A stretch of DNA of 64,000 nt from Zygnema cylindricum (GCA_037447655.1 JBBHKE010003193.1:1-64000); one strand, 5' to 3'. Counted from the first letter of the stretch, positions 21,353-33,737 are shown. Notes: a model not told the origin generated them from the letters alone. Made by a program: numbers and translations.

Positions 21353-23396
21353 GAAGATTGCTTTTTCGTGGAGGTTTGCGCATGGTCTCATGTCGTTTTG
21401 CATTTTGGGATAGTTGCTATTATGAACGACGACATGGCTGGCATAATTTTGTGTACTGCAAACTTAGATTCTCACAACACCTTTAATGGTTGAGATGATG
21501 ATTGGTGTACTTTTTTTTGTTACCAGCAAGCATACGTCCTAACTCGTTGAAAATTTTTAAGTTTTCGAAACCTGGAGCTAGCTTTTAGTTCGTGTAGCAC
21601 CTGTTTCGCTTATTTGGGATGTCTATGAACTCTCTTTAAGCCATATTGTAAATCGCCCCATAAAAAAAAAGCCATAGTTGCATTAAATTATGCCATATCT
21701 TCTGCAAACCAAACGAAGGTGAAGTTTATGTCAACGGCACAATGCTAGGGCTTGCTGAACTGTGGTTAGTAGGAGGTTACCAACAACGCTGTAGTAGAGT
21801 GGTTGTAATATGGGTCTCAATCGTTTGATTGGTCCCTGTATATGCAGTGAGCAAATTAGCCTGTAAAAAACCCTAAAAAGCTGTAATTGGACATGGGATC
21901 ATAATATCATGTTTTTCCAGGTAGGTAAAATTTTGATGCAAATCTCTCGGTTTTGTTTCATGTCTTCGGCTTTTTCCTGTCTTCAACTGTTGATGCGGTA
22001 AATGCCGGGTTTCTATGGAACTGCCGACCGTTCGAATCAAATGGGTTATTTTTGCAGGGAGTAGGTTTTTCATGCGAATCTCCCATAAAGCTGGTCAACC
22101 GGAGGTGGTAAATATTATTTTGTATACAGCGCTTTTACTGTTCGACACGAGGAAGACACTATTGTTTTCCTCCCTCTGATGTGTTTGTAGCTTTAGAGTT
22201 CCCATTCAAACATTTTGATTCCACATTGTTTCAGATACGTACATAAAGAAAAAATTGCTTCCGAAATTTTCGTTGATTTAATTATGTTGTTCTATTTTTC
22301 TAGCTTACGAGTTGAACTAAAAGTGCTGCGCATATTTTGGCGATCATATCTTAACAATCCTATCATACAATTTCAGTAGTATACTAAAGATTTTGTCAGA
22401 ATTTACAAATTGACTCACATTTCTTCCAGGCTGCCGCTACGACTGTCTTATACCCGGCATTTGCTAGTCTCCAGGCACGTGAACATAAACAGACGGTCAA
22501 AATTGAAGATTTTTAAGCAGAACCTGGATAAATTTCCATAATCTTCACCGAACTGTTGTGTAAAACATGCATGACCTTTTCCACGAATGCTTAAGCTTTA
22601 AGCTGTAAGTTATTGAAGAGAAGGTACCAACACCAACGCACTATGTCTCGACAACAAAGCGCAATTGTTAAAACAAAGACATGGCCATAATTCTGTCAGC
22701 AGTCCACATGTGCACGGCCTTGGTTTAATAGTCCTGATTTAGCGTAACAACGAAACGGGCTGCCTTATAAAGAATGCACAATGGTAAACGTCAGAGTACA
22801 CGGGAACAGAAAACGAAAGGCCACAACAAAACTGAAATCTCGTGCGCAGGTGGAAGCAAACTAAAGCGAAAACAGTGCGTAAGACAAACACAAAAACAAT
22901 GGCAAGCCAAGAAAAAAGAATTCAAAGGAGAAACAAGTACGAAAACAACAGCAAAACTCCTCTCACAAAGCCGAAATAGATAATAGTAGAATAAGTAGGA
23001 TAGAAGTTGACAATCGCTGTAAAGCCACGAATAAACACTAGAATAACACTAGAATTGGTAAAACGGAAGGAAGGACAGAAGAGGGAGGGCTCTCAGGCCC
23101 CACCTCTTGAAAGAGCGCCGACTACAAGATTGGAGGAACTCAACCAAAGCAACCGCCAAAAACCATCCAAATTAAGGTCAATGACACTAATTAAACTTTA
23201 CCTATATTTTTATTATGTATTAGGTAAAGAAAAAAATAATATTATCTGTTCTATTTAAGGTTCAAGGGTCATAATTTTGGAGCGCGGATATAGTGTTATT
23301 AACCTTTTAAGCGATTCACGGTGTAGTGGTATGTATCCCCGATAACTTTAATTTTTCTCTTTTTTTGCTTTCCCGGTCATTTGCGATTTTTTTTTT
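21353..23396. other. No gene recognised
   Basis: Two kilobases of AT-rich intergenic DNA after the methyltransferase-kinase gene, presumably including its 3' untranslated region. No inverted-repeat element or coding exon could be supported. Confidence 0.45.
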
Positions 23397-23640
23397 TTTT
23401 TCTGTTGAATCACCCGACTGAAGCCGGCCGAACTCCAAAATTTGGCACCGGAATACGTTCCGGATCCAAGGCCGCCGGCGGGTTACGAATCGATTTTGAC
23501 TTGTGATATAAGGCAGAAGTCGCAATCGGGTATTCGAATTCGTACCCGATCCGTACCCGACTGCCTGGGTCAGATCCGGAACGGATTCGGGTGCAGAATT
23601 TTTGGAGTCGGCCGGATTCGGCCAGGTGATACAGGAAAAA
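23397..23640. repeat. Foldback inverted repeat of about 245 bp
   Basis: The left arm (AATCACCCGACTGAAGCCGG, then CCGAACTCCAAAATTT, then GTTCCGGATCC) is matched in inverse by the right arm (GATCCGGAACGGATTCGGGT, then TTTTTGGAGTCGGCCGGATT, then CAGGTGAT). The flanks are poly-T on the left and poly-A on the right. It is a MITE-like hairpin with no coding potential. Confidence 0.7.
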
Positions 23641-23730
23641 AAAAAAAAAATAGGGTACGGCCGAGTAAGCAACAAACAAGAAATATTGAAGGTTTCGTAA
23701 GGTACGTTCCTCTACAGTACAATATTAGAG

Positions 23731-24424
23731 CATAGATGTCCTATGCACATAAAACGCACGGAGTAAACTAACGAATACTACTTAGAGTGCGCATAAAACA
23801 ATTTCAAACTTTATAAAATTCGTCGTAAAATTTGTACTTTTTTTAACTTTCAAATTTCAAAAATTTAAATATTCAATACCGTAAAAAACTGATAGGTGCA
23901 ACGAACTAGCGGCGAGCGGAGGAATTTACGGTGTTTCCAACGGCGACTTCCTTCTGAAGACGGAGTGGAGGACAGATGAAAATAAGAACGTGCAAATGAA
24001 GCAAAACGGCTCAAGGAAGCCGCCGTTGGAGACGCCATAAATTCCGCGGCTCGCCGCTCCATTAATAAAAATATGCGTGCGAGACGCCATAAACTCAGCG
24101 GCTCGCCACTCAGATAAAAATACACGTGCGAGACGCCATAAATTCAGCGGCTCGCCGCTCAGATAAAAATACGTTTGCACAAATGAAGCAAAACTGAAAA
24201 GTGTAGCGGCGGAATTTACGGCGTCTCCAACGGCGGCTTCCTTCTGAAGACGGAGTGGAGGACAAATAAAAAATACGCGCGCGCAAATGAAGCAACGTTT
24301 TTTTTTTTTTTTTTAATGCCCGTACAAATTCCATACAGTGTGAGACGTACGAAGTTTACGAAACAAGCGAATACTACGCGGTTTTTGTAAAAAAGTCCGA
24401 ATCCGTACGAATAGGACATCAATG
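23731..24424. mobile_element. hAT-like element, family C, copy 2, TSD TATTAGAG
   Basis: A 694-bp element, starting CATAGATGTCC and ending GGACATCAATG, with a perfect 8-bp duplication TATTAGAG (23723-23730 and 24425-24432). The interior again holds tandem GC-rich units (AGCGGC, then ACGGCG, then GAGTGGAGGACA). A shorter sub-repeat (GAGACGCCATAAATTCAGCG, then GCTCGCC) is repeated three times near 24030-24170. Confidence 0.87.
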
Positions 24425-24486
24425 TATTAGAGTTGTTAACGCTAATTCAAAGTACCTTAAATAGTGTACAGTACAGTGCTATGCAG

Positions 24487-25324
24487 TAGTGTTGTGTATC
24501 GGTAAGCATTTACTGATAACCGATATGGACCTCTTTTCGGGTTCCCGATAATCGATATATTGGTTCGATATATCGTTATCGGTCTTATCGCCGATAAGTA
24601 ACCGATATTATCGGGTACTTATCGGCGATAACACCGATAACGATAACTATTGGCGATAAATGTACGGGCCGTACAAATAAATGTACGGGACAAACAGATA
24701 AATGTACGGCATGTACACTCAGTTGTACGTCTTAAACGATGTACCTTTCACATCCGACGCCATGGCTTTGTCCCTTTATTCCTTGGGATCCACTGGACAC
24801 CTGCCACGTGTGAATCTGTCAGCTTTTTTGGCATAAGCTGCCAAAAGAGCCATTCCGGGATGCCAGCGTTCACGCTGGCCGTTCGCTTGTACTTTTTCAT
24901 TCCAAGTCGTCCGTTCGATTTCGGCGGTGCACAGAATATTATTTTGCGTCCGTTGTACTTCGTGTCCGCCGTCCTTTTTCCATTCCATGTTCACCAGTTT
25001 GTCTGTAAATTCCGTACGTCGCCGTAAAAAAGGTTTGTTCAGTTAACCAACCAACGTTTTCTGTGCTGCGTTGTCCGTAATAATTTACAGTTAATAGTTA
25101 CGGAACAGAATCGTACACGTGGCATGACACGCTATATAATGTAAATAGCATAATACAGTATTTAATAAGGTACTATAGTATACGTACTATATATTTTTAT
25201 GGTTATCGCCGATATGGAATTTGTTGGTCTTGGACCGATATATCGGTACCTCTGACCGTTCGATAACCGATAACTACCGGTATCGGTGTTATCGCGATAA
25301 GTTTTTTACCGATACACAACACTA
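24487..25324. mobile_element. hAT-like element, TATCG family, copy 1
   Basis: Termini TAGTGTTGTGTATCGGTAA and TTACCGATACACAACACTA. Both ends are crowded with TATCG/CGATA subterminal repeats of the sort transposases bind. The left flank is CTATGCAG (24479-24486). The matching right duplication CTATATAG (6 of 8) lies at 25542-25549, beyond an M2 MITE that landed on the TA at the end of the element. Other family members bound 45209-55211, and a 5'-truncated copy is at 43549-43806. Confidence 0.8.
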
Positions 25325-25541
25325 CACCGCCAATCGTTATTAGCGTGTAAGTTTTTTTAGCGTATACGAATAATTAGCGTGGTTTACGCTAATTGGGAAT
25401 TTGAAAATTTTCGAAGAAATCGTTTATTCTAATTAGGAATTAGGGTTTTTTTAAATAGTGTGGATAATTCTATTTGAGAATAAAAAAAAAAAAAGCGGGA
25501 CGGAATTAGCGTACACAACGCTAATAACGATTGGCAGTGTA
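25323..25541. mobile_element. MITE, family M2-like, inserted at the hAT terminus
   Basis: Starts TACACCGCCAATCGTTATTA and ends TAATAACGATTGGCAGTGTA. The TA on either side is consistent with a TA target duplication. It sits exactly at the 3' end of the hAT-like element, between its terminal repeat and its 8-bp duplication. A poly-A run lies at 25482-25495. Confidence 0.75.
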
Positions 25542-25821
25542 CTATATAGCATTATTGTACTTTGTACTTTTGGTATCCTGGAAGGTATAAAGGAGATGTA
25601 CCACTAATTTTGTACTTTTTAGGTACGGGCGGGTACGGGCAGTCGCAGGAAATCGAGTTTCGGTTAACTTTTTTTTCGTAAACGCGTATCGGGTACTGGG
25701 TAACAATTTAGGAGCGTGACATAACCCGGCCGGGTTTCGGGTGTTCAGATTTGAAAAAAATATTGTCGGTTTCGGGTATCTAATTTTTTGACTTTTGCGA
25801 CCTTTGAGGCTTTGATATAAG

Positions 25822-26369
25822 CATAGTTCAAAAGTAGGTGAAAGTAGGCCCATACAATATGCCTATTGTATGCAAAACATACAATATGCCCTTAAGACCC
25901 ATATTGTATTGGTCGAAAAATGAAAAAAAATAGTTACAGGGTTGGGTTGCACATGGATCGATAGAGAATTAAACGTCATATCTAAATTTTGAAAAAAAAA
26001 TCGGACAAAAAAAATAATTTCTGTGAGTTTTGAGGTAAAACCTTTTTAAACCGTCAGATTCAGACGATCGGACGGTCTTTGATCAAAGTAGCGATCTAAG
26101 AAGATCACATGAAAAGCCCATAATACAACTTACGAAAGGACTATCTGTCATATTAGCTTCTGCAATTTTGAACGTCCGCGTGTTTTAGTTCGCTAAAAAA
26201 AATCGTCCGTCGGCGTGCGCTGAACTATGATCATACGTCAGATTCGTACGTCCGTACAATAGTGTCCACAGCGCACACCCATACAGTATGCCTACTCTAC
26301 GCGAGTTTAGTGCCAAGTTTTGTGCGCCTACCAAAGGCCTACCATAAAAACGCCTACTTTTGAACTATG
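25822..26369. mobile_element. hAT-like element, family D, copy 2, TSD GATATAAG
   Basis: A 548-bp element with termini CATAGTTCAAAAGTAGG and CCTACTTTTGAACTATG, flanked by GATATAAG on both sides (25814-25821 and 26370-26377). Parts of the interior match copy 1 at 15763-16874 in inverse orientation, for example GAAGATCACATGAAAAGCCC. Confidence 0.88.
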
Positions 26370-26377
26370 GATATAAG

Positions 26378-26857
26378 CCTAAAAGGTCAGCGGAGTTAGA
26401 TCGCCAAATTGCAGCGCATCGGTATCTACACATCGCACGGATATTAGCACATCGTTATCTTAAAGCGCATCGGAAAAATCGATATCGGACATGTAGATCG
26501 TTATTTGCCCACCGATAGGTACAGTACAGGCGATGCGATTCGAATGTATCGTGTACGATCATGCATCTGATACTCTGATGGCCTGGGTTTGCCCGTACTA
26601 AAAGCTGTAACGAAAAACCAGTGGCTCTTATTCATCTCCTTATTTGTCGGACAGCATCCTGGCCCTCCGATCGCTAAATTTGAAACTAGTGACATCCCTG
26701 TGCAGAGAAAGCAGATACGTACGGACGAGAGGAACTGCACTGAAGGGATAAAATAGCTTATTAGTGGATTATGTGGATTAGGAAAGGCTCTGCTTATATC
26801 AGCCCTTGTAGTTTTGTACTCGCTCCTTCTCTCTTGAAAATTTAGCCGACTGTTACC
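26378..26857 (+). promoter_or_regulatory. Promoter region of the plastid acyltransferase gene
   Basis: Between the hAT-like element and the start codon. A TATA-like TTATATC lies at 26794-26800, about 60 bp before the ATG, and a CT-rich leader follows (CTCGCTCCTTCTCTCTTG). Clusters of GCGCATCGG and CACATCG type lie near 26410-26470. The hAT-like element ends only about 490 bp upstream of the coding region. Confidence 0.5.
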
Positions 26858-28364
26858 ATGGCTTCCTTTGCGCTTTTCTCTGCCTCTTATGCTGTTTCTT
26901 GTAGCTCGTACTCGACTATGCCGCTTATTCGCGAGTCCGTCACGTCGTCTTCTCTCAGTTTTTCAGCTCAAAGACCCTTCCTCGAACTTCGGAGGCACAC
27001 GTGGCATTCCGTGGCCGGTGCCACTCAAACGGCTCAAACTCGCGTGACACATGTCACAGCTTCGGCAAGTACAGAAACTGGCGTACGGCCGCATACGACT
27101 TCTTTTGAAAACATTTCTACCGAAGAAGGTGGAGTGCCCCTTGTCTCCTCCAGTTACTGGAAGAGCCGTATTCCTTCCACCGTGAATGTTGTTGTGCAGC
27201 AGAAGGCGTCGCTTTTTATTTTAGAGTCTTGTTCCTCTCACCTCTTCTTGTGTTTTTGTTGTGTTTCTCTGCACGTTTTTATCTCTTCCCTCTCTGTCCT
27301 CACTCCGCCTGCTTCTTCTCTCCCTCTCCCTCTCCCTCTCCCTCTCCCTCTCCCTCTCCCTCTCCCTCTCCCTCTCCCTCTCCCTCTCCCTCTCCCTCTC
27401 CCTCTCCCTCTCCCTCTCCCTCTCCCTCTCTCCCTCTCCCTCTCCCTCTCCCTCTCCCTCTCCCTCTCCCTCCCCCTCCCCCTCCCCCTCCCCCTCCCCC
27501 TCCCCCTCCCCCTCTCCCTCTCCCTCTCCCTCTCCCTCTCCCTCTCCCTCTCCCTCTCCCTCTCCCTCTCCCTCTCCCTCTCCCTCTCCCTCTCCCTCTC
27601 CCTCTCCCTCTCCCTCTCCCTCTCCCTCTCCCTCTCCCCTCTCCCCCTCCCCCTGCCCCTCCCCCTCCCCCTCCCCCTCCCCCTCCCCCTCCCCCTCCCC
27701 CTCCCCCTCCCCCTCCCCCTCCCCCTCCCCCTCCCCCTCCCCCTCCCCCTCCCCCTCCCCCTCCCTCTCCCTCTCCCTCTCCCTCTCCCTCTCCCTCTCC
27801 CTCTCCCTCTCCCCCCCTCCCCCTCCCCTCCTCTCCTTCCCCCTCCCCCTCCCCTCCTCTCCTTCCCCCTCCCCCTCCTCCTCCCCCTCCCCCTTCCCCT
27901 TCCCCTTTCCCTCCCCCTCCCTCTCTCTCTCACACACTCACATATGTATTCCGCTGTGACAGAGCTGATAGCCGGAATTCGCGCTGAGGTTGAAGCGAAG
28001 CATCTTCCAGCCATGGCTGCTCCGGGTATGGAAAAATTCTTCTTCAACTACCGGAATGCTGTAAGTATTCTATGTCTTTTGATATGCAATAGTTGACGTA
28101 TGGAATCTTATCTTCTCTCCCTTTCTCTCCCTCTCTTCCTCTCTCTCCTTCTTTCTCTCCCTCTTATCCCTCCCTCTCCCTCTCCCTCTCCCTCTCCCTC
28201 TCCCTCTCCCTCTCCCTCTCCCTCTCCCTCTCCCTCTCCCTCTCCCTCTCCCTCTCCCTCTCCCTCTCCCTCCCCCTCCCCCTCCCCCTCCCCCTCCCCC
28301 TCTCCCTCTCCCTCTCCCTCTCCCTCTCCCTCTCCCTCTCTCCCGCCTCCCCTCCCTCTCTCCC

Positions 28365-28411
<47 letters not shown>

Positions 28412-31400
28412 CCACACCCTAGGAGCTCTGTCACTCTCATGATTGGGTTGTTGTGTTGAGAATTTTATTATTGGACTTTGTATTCTTAAAATACTTGCTG
28501 GAGATTTGGGTATGCGTCCGTTGAGATTCTTGTGTGACTAGATTTGGAGTTGTCTGCAGCTGAGATCAATTGCTAATTTTGTGCTATTCCTGGAATTTGT
28601 GGGAAGCTCTGGGCTTACAAAATTCTGAATCAATGCATGCTTTCTTGGGCATGAAGTTGACGGTGCTAGGCCTATGGCAGTGACATTCCGATGATTTCTC
28701 TTCTCCCCGTCTCTCTAGACAAGGACTGACAATATTTATGGATCGCCACATCTATTTTCTCTTTGAACGAGTATGTGTGACTATCGACTTTAAGCTTTAT
28801 GCGCTTGTGGCATTGTCATGCAGCTTGTCAGAAACAATGTGCCGAATGCTGAGGAGGTTGCCGTGACTGTCATGGCTAGTGTTTTCGACCGTATCATGGT
28901 ACAGTTTGAGGTACGGTAGCACACTCTTTATTTCCACTAGTTAAGCTTTCTCTTGGTTCCGGCAGATCAAATGAGAATCGGAGAGGATCTGGGTGAATGA
29001 TGGTGGCCAGGATCCCTTTACTTTCCCTTCATACCATACTCGAATGACAGAACCATATAACTATTATGATTTCGGCCAAAACTATGTCCGACCTCTGATT
29101 GATTTCCGGTGTGTTTCTTCTCTTCCTCTGCTAGGACAGCGTCTTTTTAGCTGCCTGTAAGCTTATTCACGTGCAAAGTGTTGAGCTTCTATCTCCAATG
29201 AATGAATGCTAACTTAAGGAAAGGAGGGAGGGAGGTTTGTGTTACAGGAACTCTTATCTGGGAAATGAAGCGGTTTTCACCCAAATTGATCGGCAGTTAG
29301 CGGAGGTGCACTTTTGTACCGTCCATTTGCTTACTTAAGGTTGCAATTTCCATCGGTTATGTGGTGTCCCTCCTAACATATAAAAGGAGGTGCATGCAGG
29401 GCCACAATGTCGTGCTGCTGGCCAATCATCAGACGGAAGCAGACCCGGCTGTCCTTGCTTTATTGTTGGAGACGTCACACCCTCGACTGGCCACGGACCT
29501 GGTAAGTCGATGGGTCGGGAAAAAGGGCACTCCGTATTTGCTTGCGTTGTTATTTTTTTTGTCGAATTGGAAATTTGACTTGTGATGCTGGACAATGATG
29601 GGCTTACAGACATACATTGCTGGTGATCGTGTCGTGTTGGACCCTTTCTGCAAGCCCTTCAGCATGGGCCGGTTAGCATTTCCTTCATCCTCAGCTGCTC
29701 CTAAAACCCCCTCTGCAGACCTTCCGCATTGACTGGTTAGCTTTCATTCCATTCTCAGTTCGCATAACGTAGAAACCGCCCATCAGTCTTGTTGAAAAGA
29801 CTTCTTAGCTTCCCCTGCATTCCCAGCATCCAAAATCCCTCCACAAGCTCGTCTCAAACCAGTTTTTTATCTTGGTTCACAGCTGATCCTCAAAACCTTG
29901 TTCAGGCCTTTAGGCATTGGTTCATCTGTTCTGCAGTTTAAACGGGGTTCTGGAGCTGTTCGTCAAGGTCTTCCTCTTTTGCTTCTTATCACTGTTTGGT
30001 GACAATCTTGTGCGCAGAAATCTGCTATGTGTTTTTTCCAAGAAGCGAATAAATGATGTGCCAGAGCTGGCCGATCAAAAGATGGCAGCTAACCGGAGGA
30101 CCCTAATGGAAATGTCAAGATTATTTAGGTACTTCTTTTATGAGCTCTTAAGGGGTGACTTCATGTAGTTTTTTATGAGCTCTCCAGCGGTGTCTGTATT
30201 ATATTGTGCAAGAATCTAACGTGCTCCTCCATTCACCTTTGAAATGCATCTGGCTGCAAGTGCAGAAAAGGTGGAAATCTTATTTGGGTCGCGCCCAGTG
30301 GAGGACGGGACCGTCCCGACCCTGTCTCCGATGAATGGGTGCCGGTAGGTTACATGCAATTTCAGCTTATTCTCCAGAGTGCTTCACCTTCGTGGTGAGG
30401 AAGATATAGGTCTGAGATGCATTTTTGGGGAGTTGAGGGAACAGGCCCCCTTTGATCCAGCCTCGGTGGAAATGATGCGGCGCATGCTTGAAGACGCCGG
30501 CCCTGCAGGACATCTCTACCCCATGGCACTCCTTTGCTATGACATCATGCCACCACCACGCAAGGTGGGACCTCTCTTTGCGATACAAACCACATGTAAA
30601 ATCTGTTCTGTTCGGCAGACGCTGTTAATAGCCTTCTTGTAGCCTGCTCCATGGTTTGGTTTGCCATACTCATGGTATTGTAGGGTTTTTGGCAAAGGTA
30701 TTAGGATTTGAAAATGGATATAAGGCTGGTCACTTTACGCAGGTTGCCATTGTAATGTACTGTCTGACGGGTTCTGTTGGTTGAACTCAATATGTTCTAT
30801 GCACACTGAGGTCACAATGGCTTTCCATGAGTCCTACGAGTCACAATGACCTCGATGCACTGTGATTTGGTACCCAGACTGTCTCAGTTTGAATGTAATT
30901 GAAGACTATTTCATGACGTAACATTTTCAATAATTTCTTTTATGTTTGATCTTGGATCACTTGTATTGTAATAATAATAATATTAAAGGTGCGCAGCTGC
31001 CTGTGTGATAGATTGCTCTGTACAATTTTCTCCGTGGGGAACTTTTTTTAAAGTCCATTAAATCTTTAGATTTGCTGACTTAGATAATCGAGACGGACCT
31101 GCGTCCCAAACGAAATGCAGGAGTAAGGGTGTCTTTCCATCCTGTACCAAAGATGTACGTCTTCTACCTCCTTTAGAGGTTTTGGAAGGTGGGCCCTGGC
31201 TTGCACGTGTTTACACTAACGATTTTTACTTATTTTACGTGGTTTTTATTTTCAACGGTCAACCATTATGCATCAATGGTCACACAATTTTGAGATAGGC
31301 AGTGACATTTGGTGTCTTGTGCGCAAAATTGTTGTGACTTTCGTCTGACTGTACGATACATGATGTCATTCAGCTCTGCTGATGTAAGCAGATGCTAATT

Positions 31401-32972
31401 TTCTGTCTCGCATATGTGGCCAGCCTATGACTGGTAAGCATAAAAAATCCTGAAATTCTACTCAAACAACTAACCACCTCAAAGACTTGTCAGTCCTTTT
31501 TTGGCGGTCCAGCTTGGATATGTCTACCTACTTATTCCCTGACTCTTTGATCTCATTCTCCTTTTTACTTATCACAACAAAGACAGAAATCTGTTACAGG
31601 TCTGTGGCTCCAATATTTTGAAATCGACTCTCACCAAAAGTGCAGCTAAGCTGAATGTCTTTGACATCATATATTCCTATGCTGGATACAATTAATTGCT
31701 TTCCTTAAGCTCATGATAACATTACCACGTGTAGGTGAACATTGCAGGAATACATAATCTGCTCCCTTGTCACGTCTATTGCAAAAAAATAAAAGCGAAA
31801 CTTGCATAAACCTCAATTTAGAATGAAAAGTCATCTTCCAAGAGGGTATAAGCGGGATGATAGCTGTGAATGTTATCAGTAATTGTCTTGGAGGCCTCAA
31901 GCTTCTACACTTTCAAGATGCAAAATATTCATGTTAATTTGTCAATTTTACAATACTGGACCCTTGTGGACACCAGCAGTGAAATAATTATGAGATGGCA
32001 CGTCAATATATATTTCTAGGCAAAGGTCGCATTTCTGAAAGGAAAACGTATAAATGGCAATATAGCTCGTATTTACAACAGTAAATGTCTTTTATTTACT
32101 TAACAAAATTGATACAGTCAAAGCTGGAGGCTGATGTACATGCACATGGAAAGCTTAAGGGATTTGCCTGCATGGACTGGTGGCAGTGCACACACGCGAT
32201 AAATTCAATATTCTGCGTCCAGATTTGTTGAAGTGGGATAAGTAGGATATAAATTTGGCTAAGATTGTCTGATGACCTATTTGACTATACATGATACAAT
32301 TTGAACTTCTTGTATTTCTTTTAAGTGTCATTTATAAAGCAGGTCTGTGAATGTACCAAACTATGAAACTCAAGTGGAGATGCTGGAATCTTAAATGTCT
32401 AACATATGATCAATACTAGTTATGGTGGATGGTGTTCCCGAACTGATGTGGGAGAGGAAGGGAGTTGACAGGTCGAGAAGGAGCTAGGGGAGGAGCGTAT
32501 AATTGATCATCATGGCGTTGGCATTTCTGTGTCAGAGGAGTTGGAGTTTAGTAAAATCGCAGGACATATAGAAAACCGAAAAGAGGTGAGTGGCCCGATT
32601 GATGATGATGAGCGACGAAGTTGTTTTTCACGATGATGAGTCTCTTTATCAACAGTAGCTTTTTGTCATGTCTTATGAGTATATTAAGATCCATTCTTTT
32701 ACAAAATGGACTGCAACAAACTCCCGTGTGAACGTATTAAGCAGACGAACCCCGTGGGGTTTTATTTTTGTGTGGTACAGGCACGTGAAGTGTTCTCTGA
32801 GGCTGTTTTTGCGGAGGTGAACAAACAATACGCCGTGTTGAAGGATGCTATACATGGAGGGAAGGGAGTGGAGGCAGCCACACCCAACTTCTCTCTCTCA
32901 CAGCCCTGGGCAGCCTCGACCCTCAACTCGCATCATGAGGTGTTGCCTACTCCGGCTGCCGCCTCTTTGTGA
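26858..32972 (+). CDS. ATS1: Plastid glycerol-3-phosphate 1-O-acyltransferase (ATS1/ACT1 type)
   Basis: Twelve exons: 26858-27128, 27963-28060, 28824-28910, 29011-29108, 29248-29305, 29400-29501, 29610-29671, 30018-30128, 30266-30344, 30445-30564, 32472-32585, 32781-32972. All have GT/AG borders and compatible phases. The product is 463 residues, close to land-plant ATS1. The enzyme transfers an acyl group from acyl-ACP to glycerol-3-phosphate in the plastid stroma, starting plastid phosphatidic acid and glycolipid synthesis. Residues 1 to about 75 are Ser/Thr-rich, a transit peptide. The acyltransferase signature NHQTEAD puts the catalytic pair at His214 and Asp219 (HX4D). [17 protein letters not shown] follows, then the glycerophosphate-binding segment [13 protein letters not shown] around 303-315, then [16 protein letters not shown]. 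It ends [15 protein letters not shown] like its relatives, plus about 18 extra residues. The start has a good context (ACCATGG). The identification is firm; only exon 1 to 2 joining could be argued, because the intron is stop-free. Confidence 0.93.
27314..27930. repeat. TCCCTC/CCCCCT microsatellite filling intron 1 of the acyltransferase gene
   Basis: About 600 bp made solely of C and T on the coding strand, mostly CCCTCT hexamers with CCCCCT interruptions. It occupies most of the 834-bp first intron, close before the 3' splice site (GTGACAG at 27956-27962). All three plus-strand frames, and the minus-strand frames, are open through it, which explains the many long low-complexity frames here. 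Confidence 0.97.
28112..28411. repeat. TCCCTC microsatellite with CA run in intron 2
   Basis: About 270 bp of the same hexamer family followed by (CT)n and (CA)n, within the 763-bp second intron (28061-28823). It is a separate array from that in intron 1; exon 2 (98 bp) lies between them. Confidence 0.95.
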
Positions 32973-33737
32973 TCTCAAATGCCTCTTAACGGCAAAAACT
33001 TGTGCTCATGTTTTTGACGAAACTCGCAGTCGTGGTTTTGACGAAAGCCGCGTTTGTTTCGTGGGTAAAAACGTGGAAAAGAAGCTCAGGCAGTGCACTC
33101 TCTGGCTGTGTTGCTGCACCTTTCACAGCCTACCAGATCCTGTCGCAAACATCAATTTGTAGGTCAGTCCCATTAAAAAGTATGTATGCTTGTTTAGCCT
33201 GGTTAATCATGCGCAAAAGATGCGATTAAAATTGTCACGGCTCATACGGTTAGCACATAGTTCATTTTGATATCCTCCTGTGAAGTATGGCTGGAGATCA
33301 TCATTATCTGTACTTGATGAGCTAAATATTAAGGAGTACTTCCTGTTAGTACATGACTTGCTTTCCCATGCGAGAAAAGCATGGAAACTAAATTGTTGAT
33401 CAGTATTTTAATCTACAAAAAATTCCATATTTTTTTCAAGCATGTGGGCGCAATGGCTGTTAGTATGTTATCCTTTTTTTGAGGGGAAAAGCCACGTCTG
33501 TGTTTAAAAAATAGTGCTCTTCACTTCTTTTTCTAGCTTGACATGTTGCCGTCGACAAATATTTTTTGTGAATGTAAACCTTTTTTTTTGTTTTTGCACC
33601 ATAGTCCAAATGTGTCAAAACAATTGGAAAAGCTGGATTTTTACGAGATACAGGTGGCGTTATGTGAAGTGTTGACTCTCCAATTTCCTCGATAGTGAGA
33701 CATTTGTCACACAGGGAAACCTTGTATGGTCTTATAC
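32973..33737. other. Downstream region of the acyltransferase gene
   Basis: Presumed 3' untranslated region and spacer. The frames at 33002-33229 have no support. I could not fix a polyadenylation signal. Confidence 0.4.

Noticed and set aside
27221-28047. Long Arg/Glu/Gly and Pro/Ser/Leu frames on both strands
   Set aside because: They come from the TCCCTC microsatellite, which lacks stop codons in every frame.
26858-28096. A 412-codon single open frame from the acyltransferase ATG through the microsatellite
   Set aside because: The frame is open only because the intron is pyrimidine-only. Family proteins have no such insert, and GT/AG sites join exons 1 and 2 in phase. Kept only as an intron-retention hypothesis.
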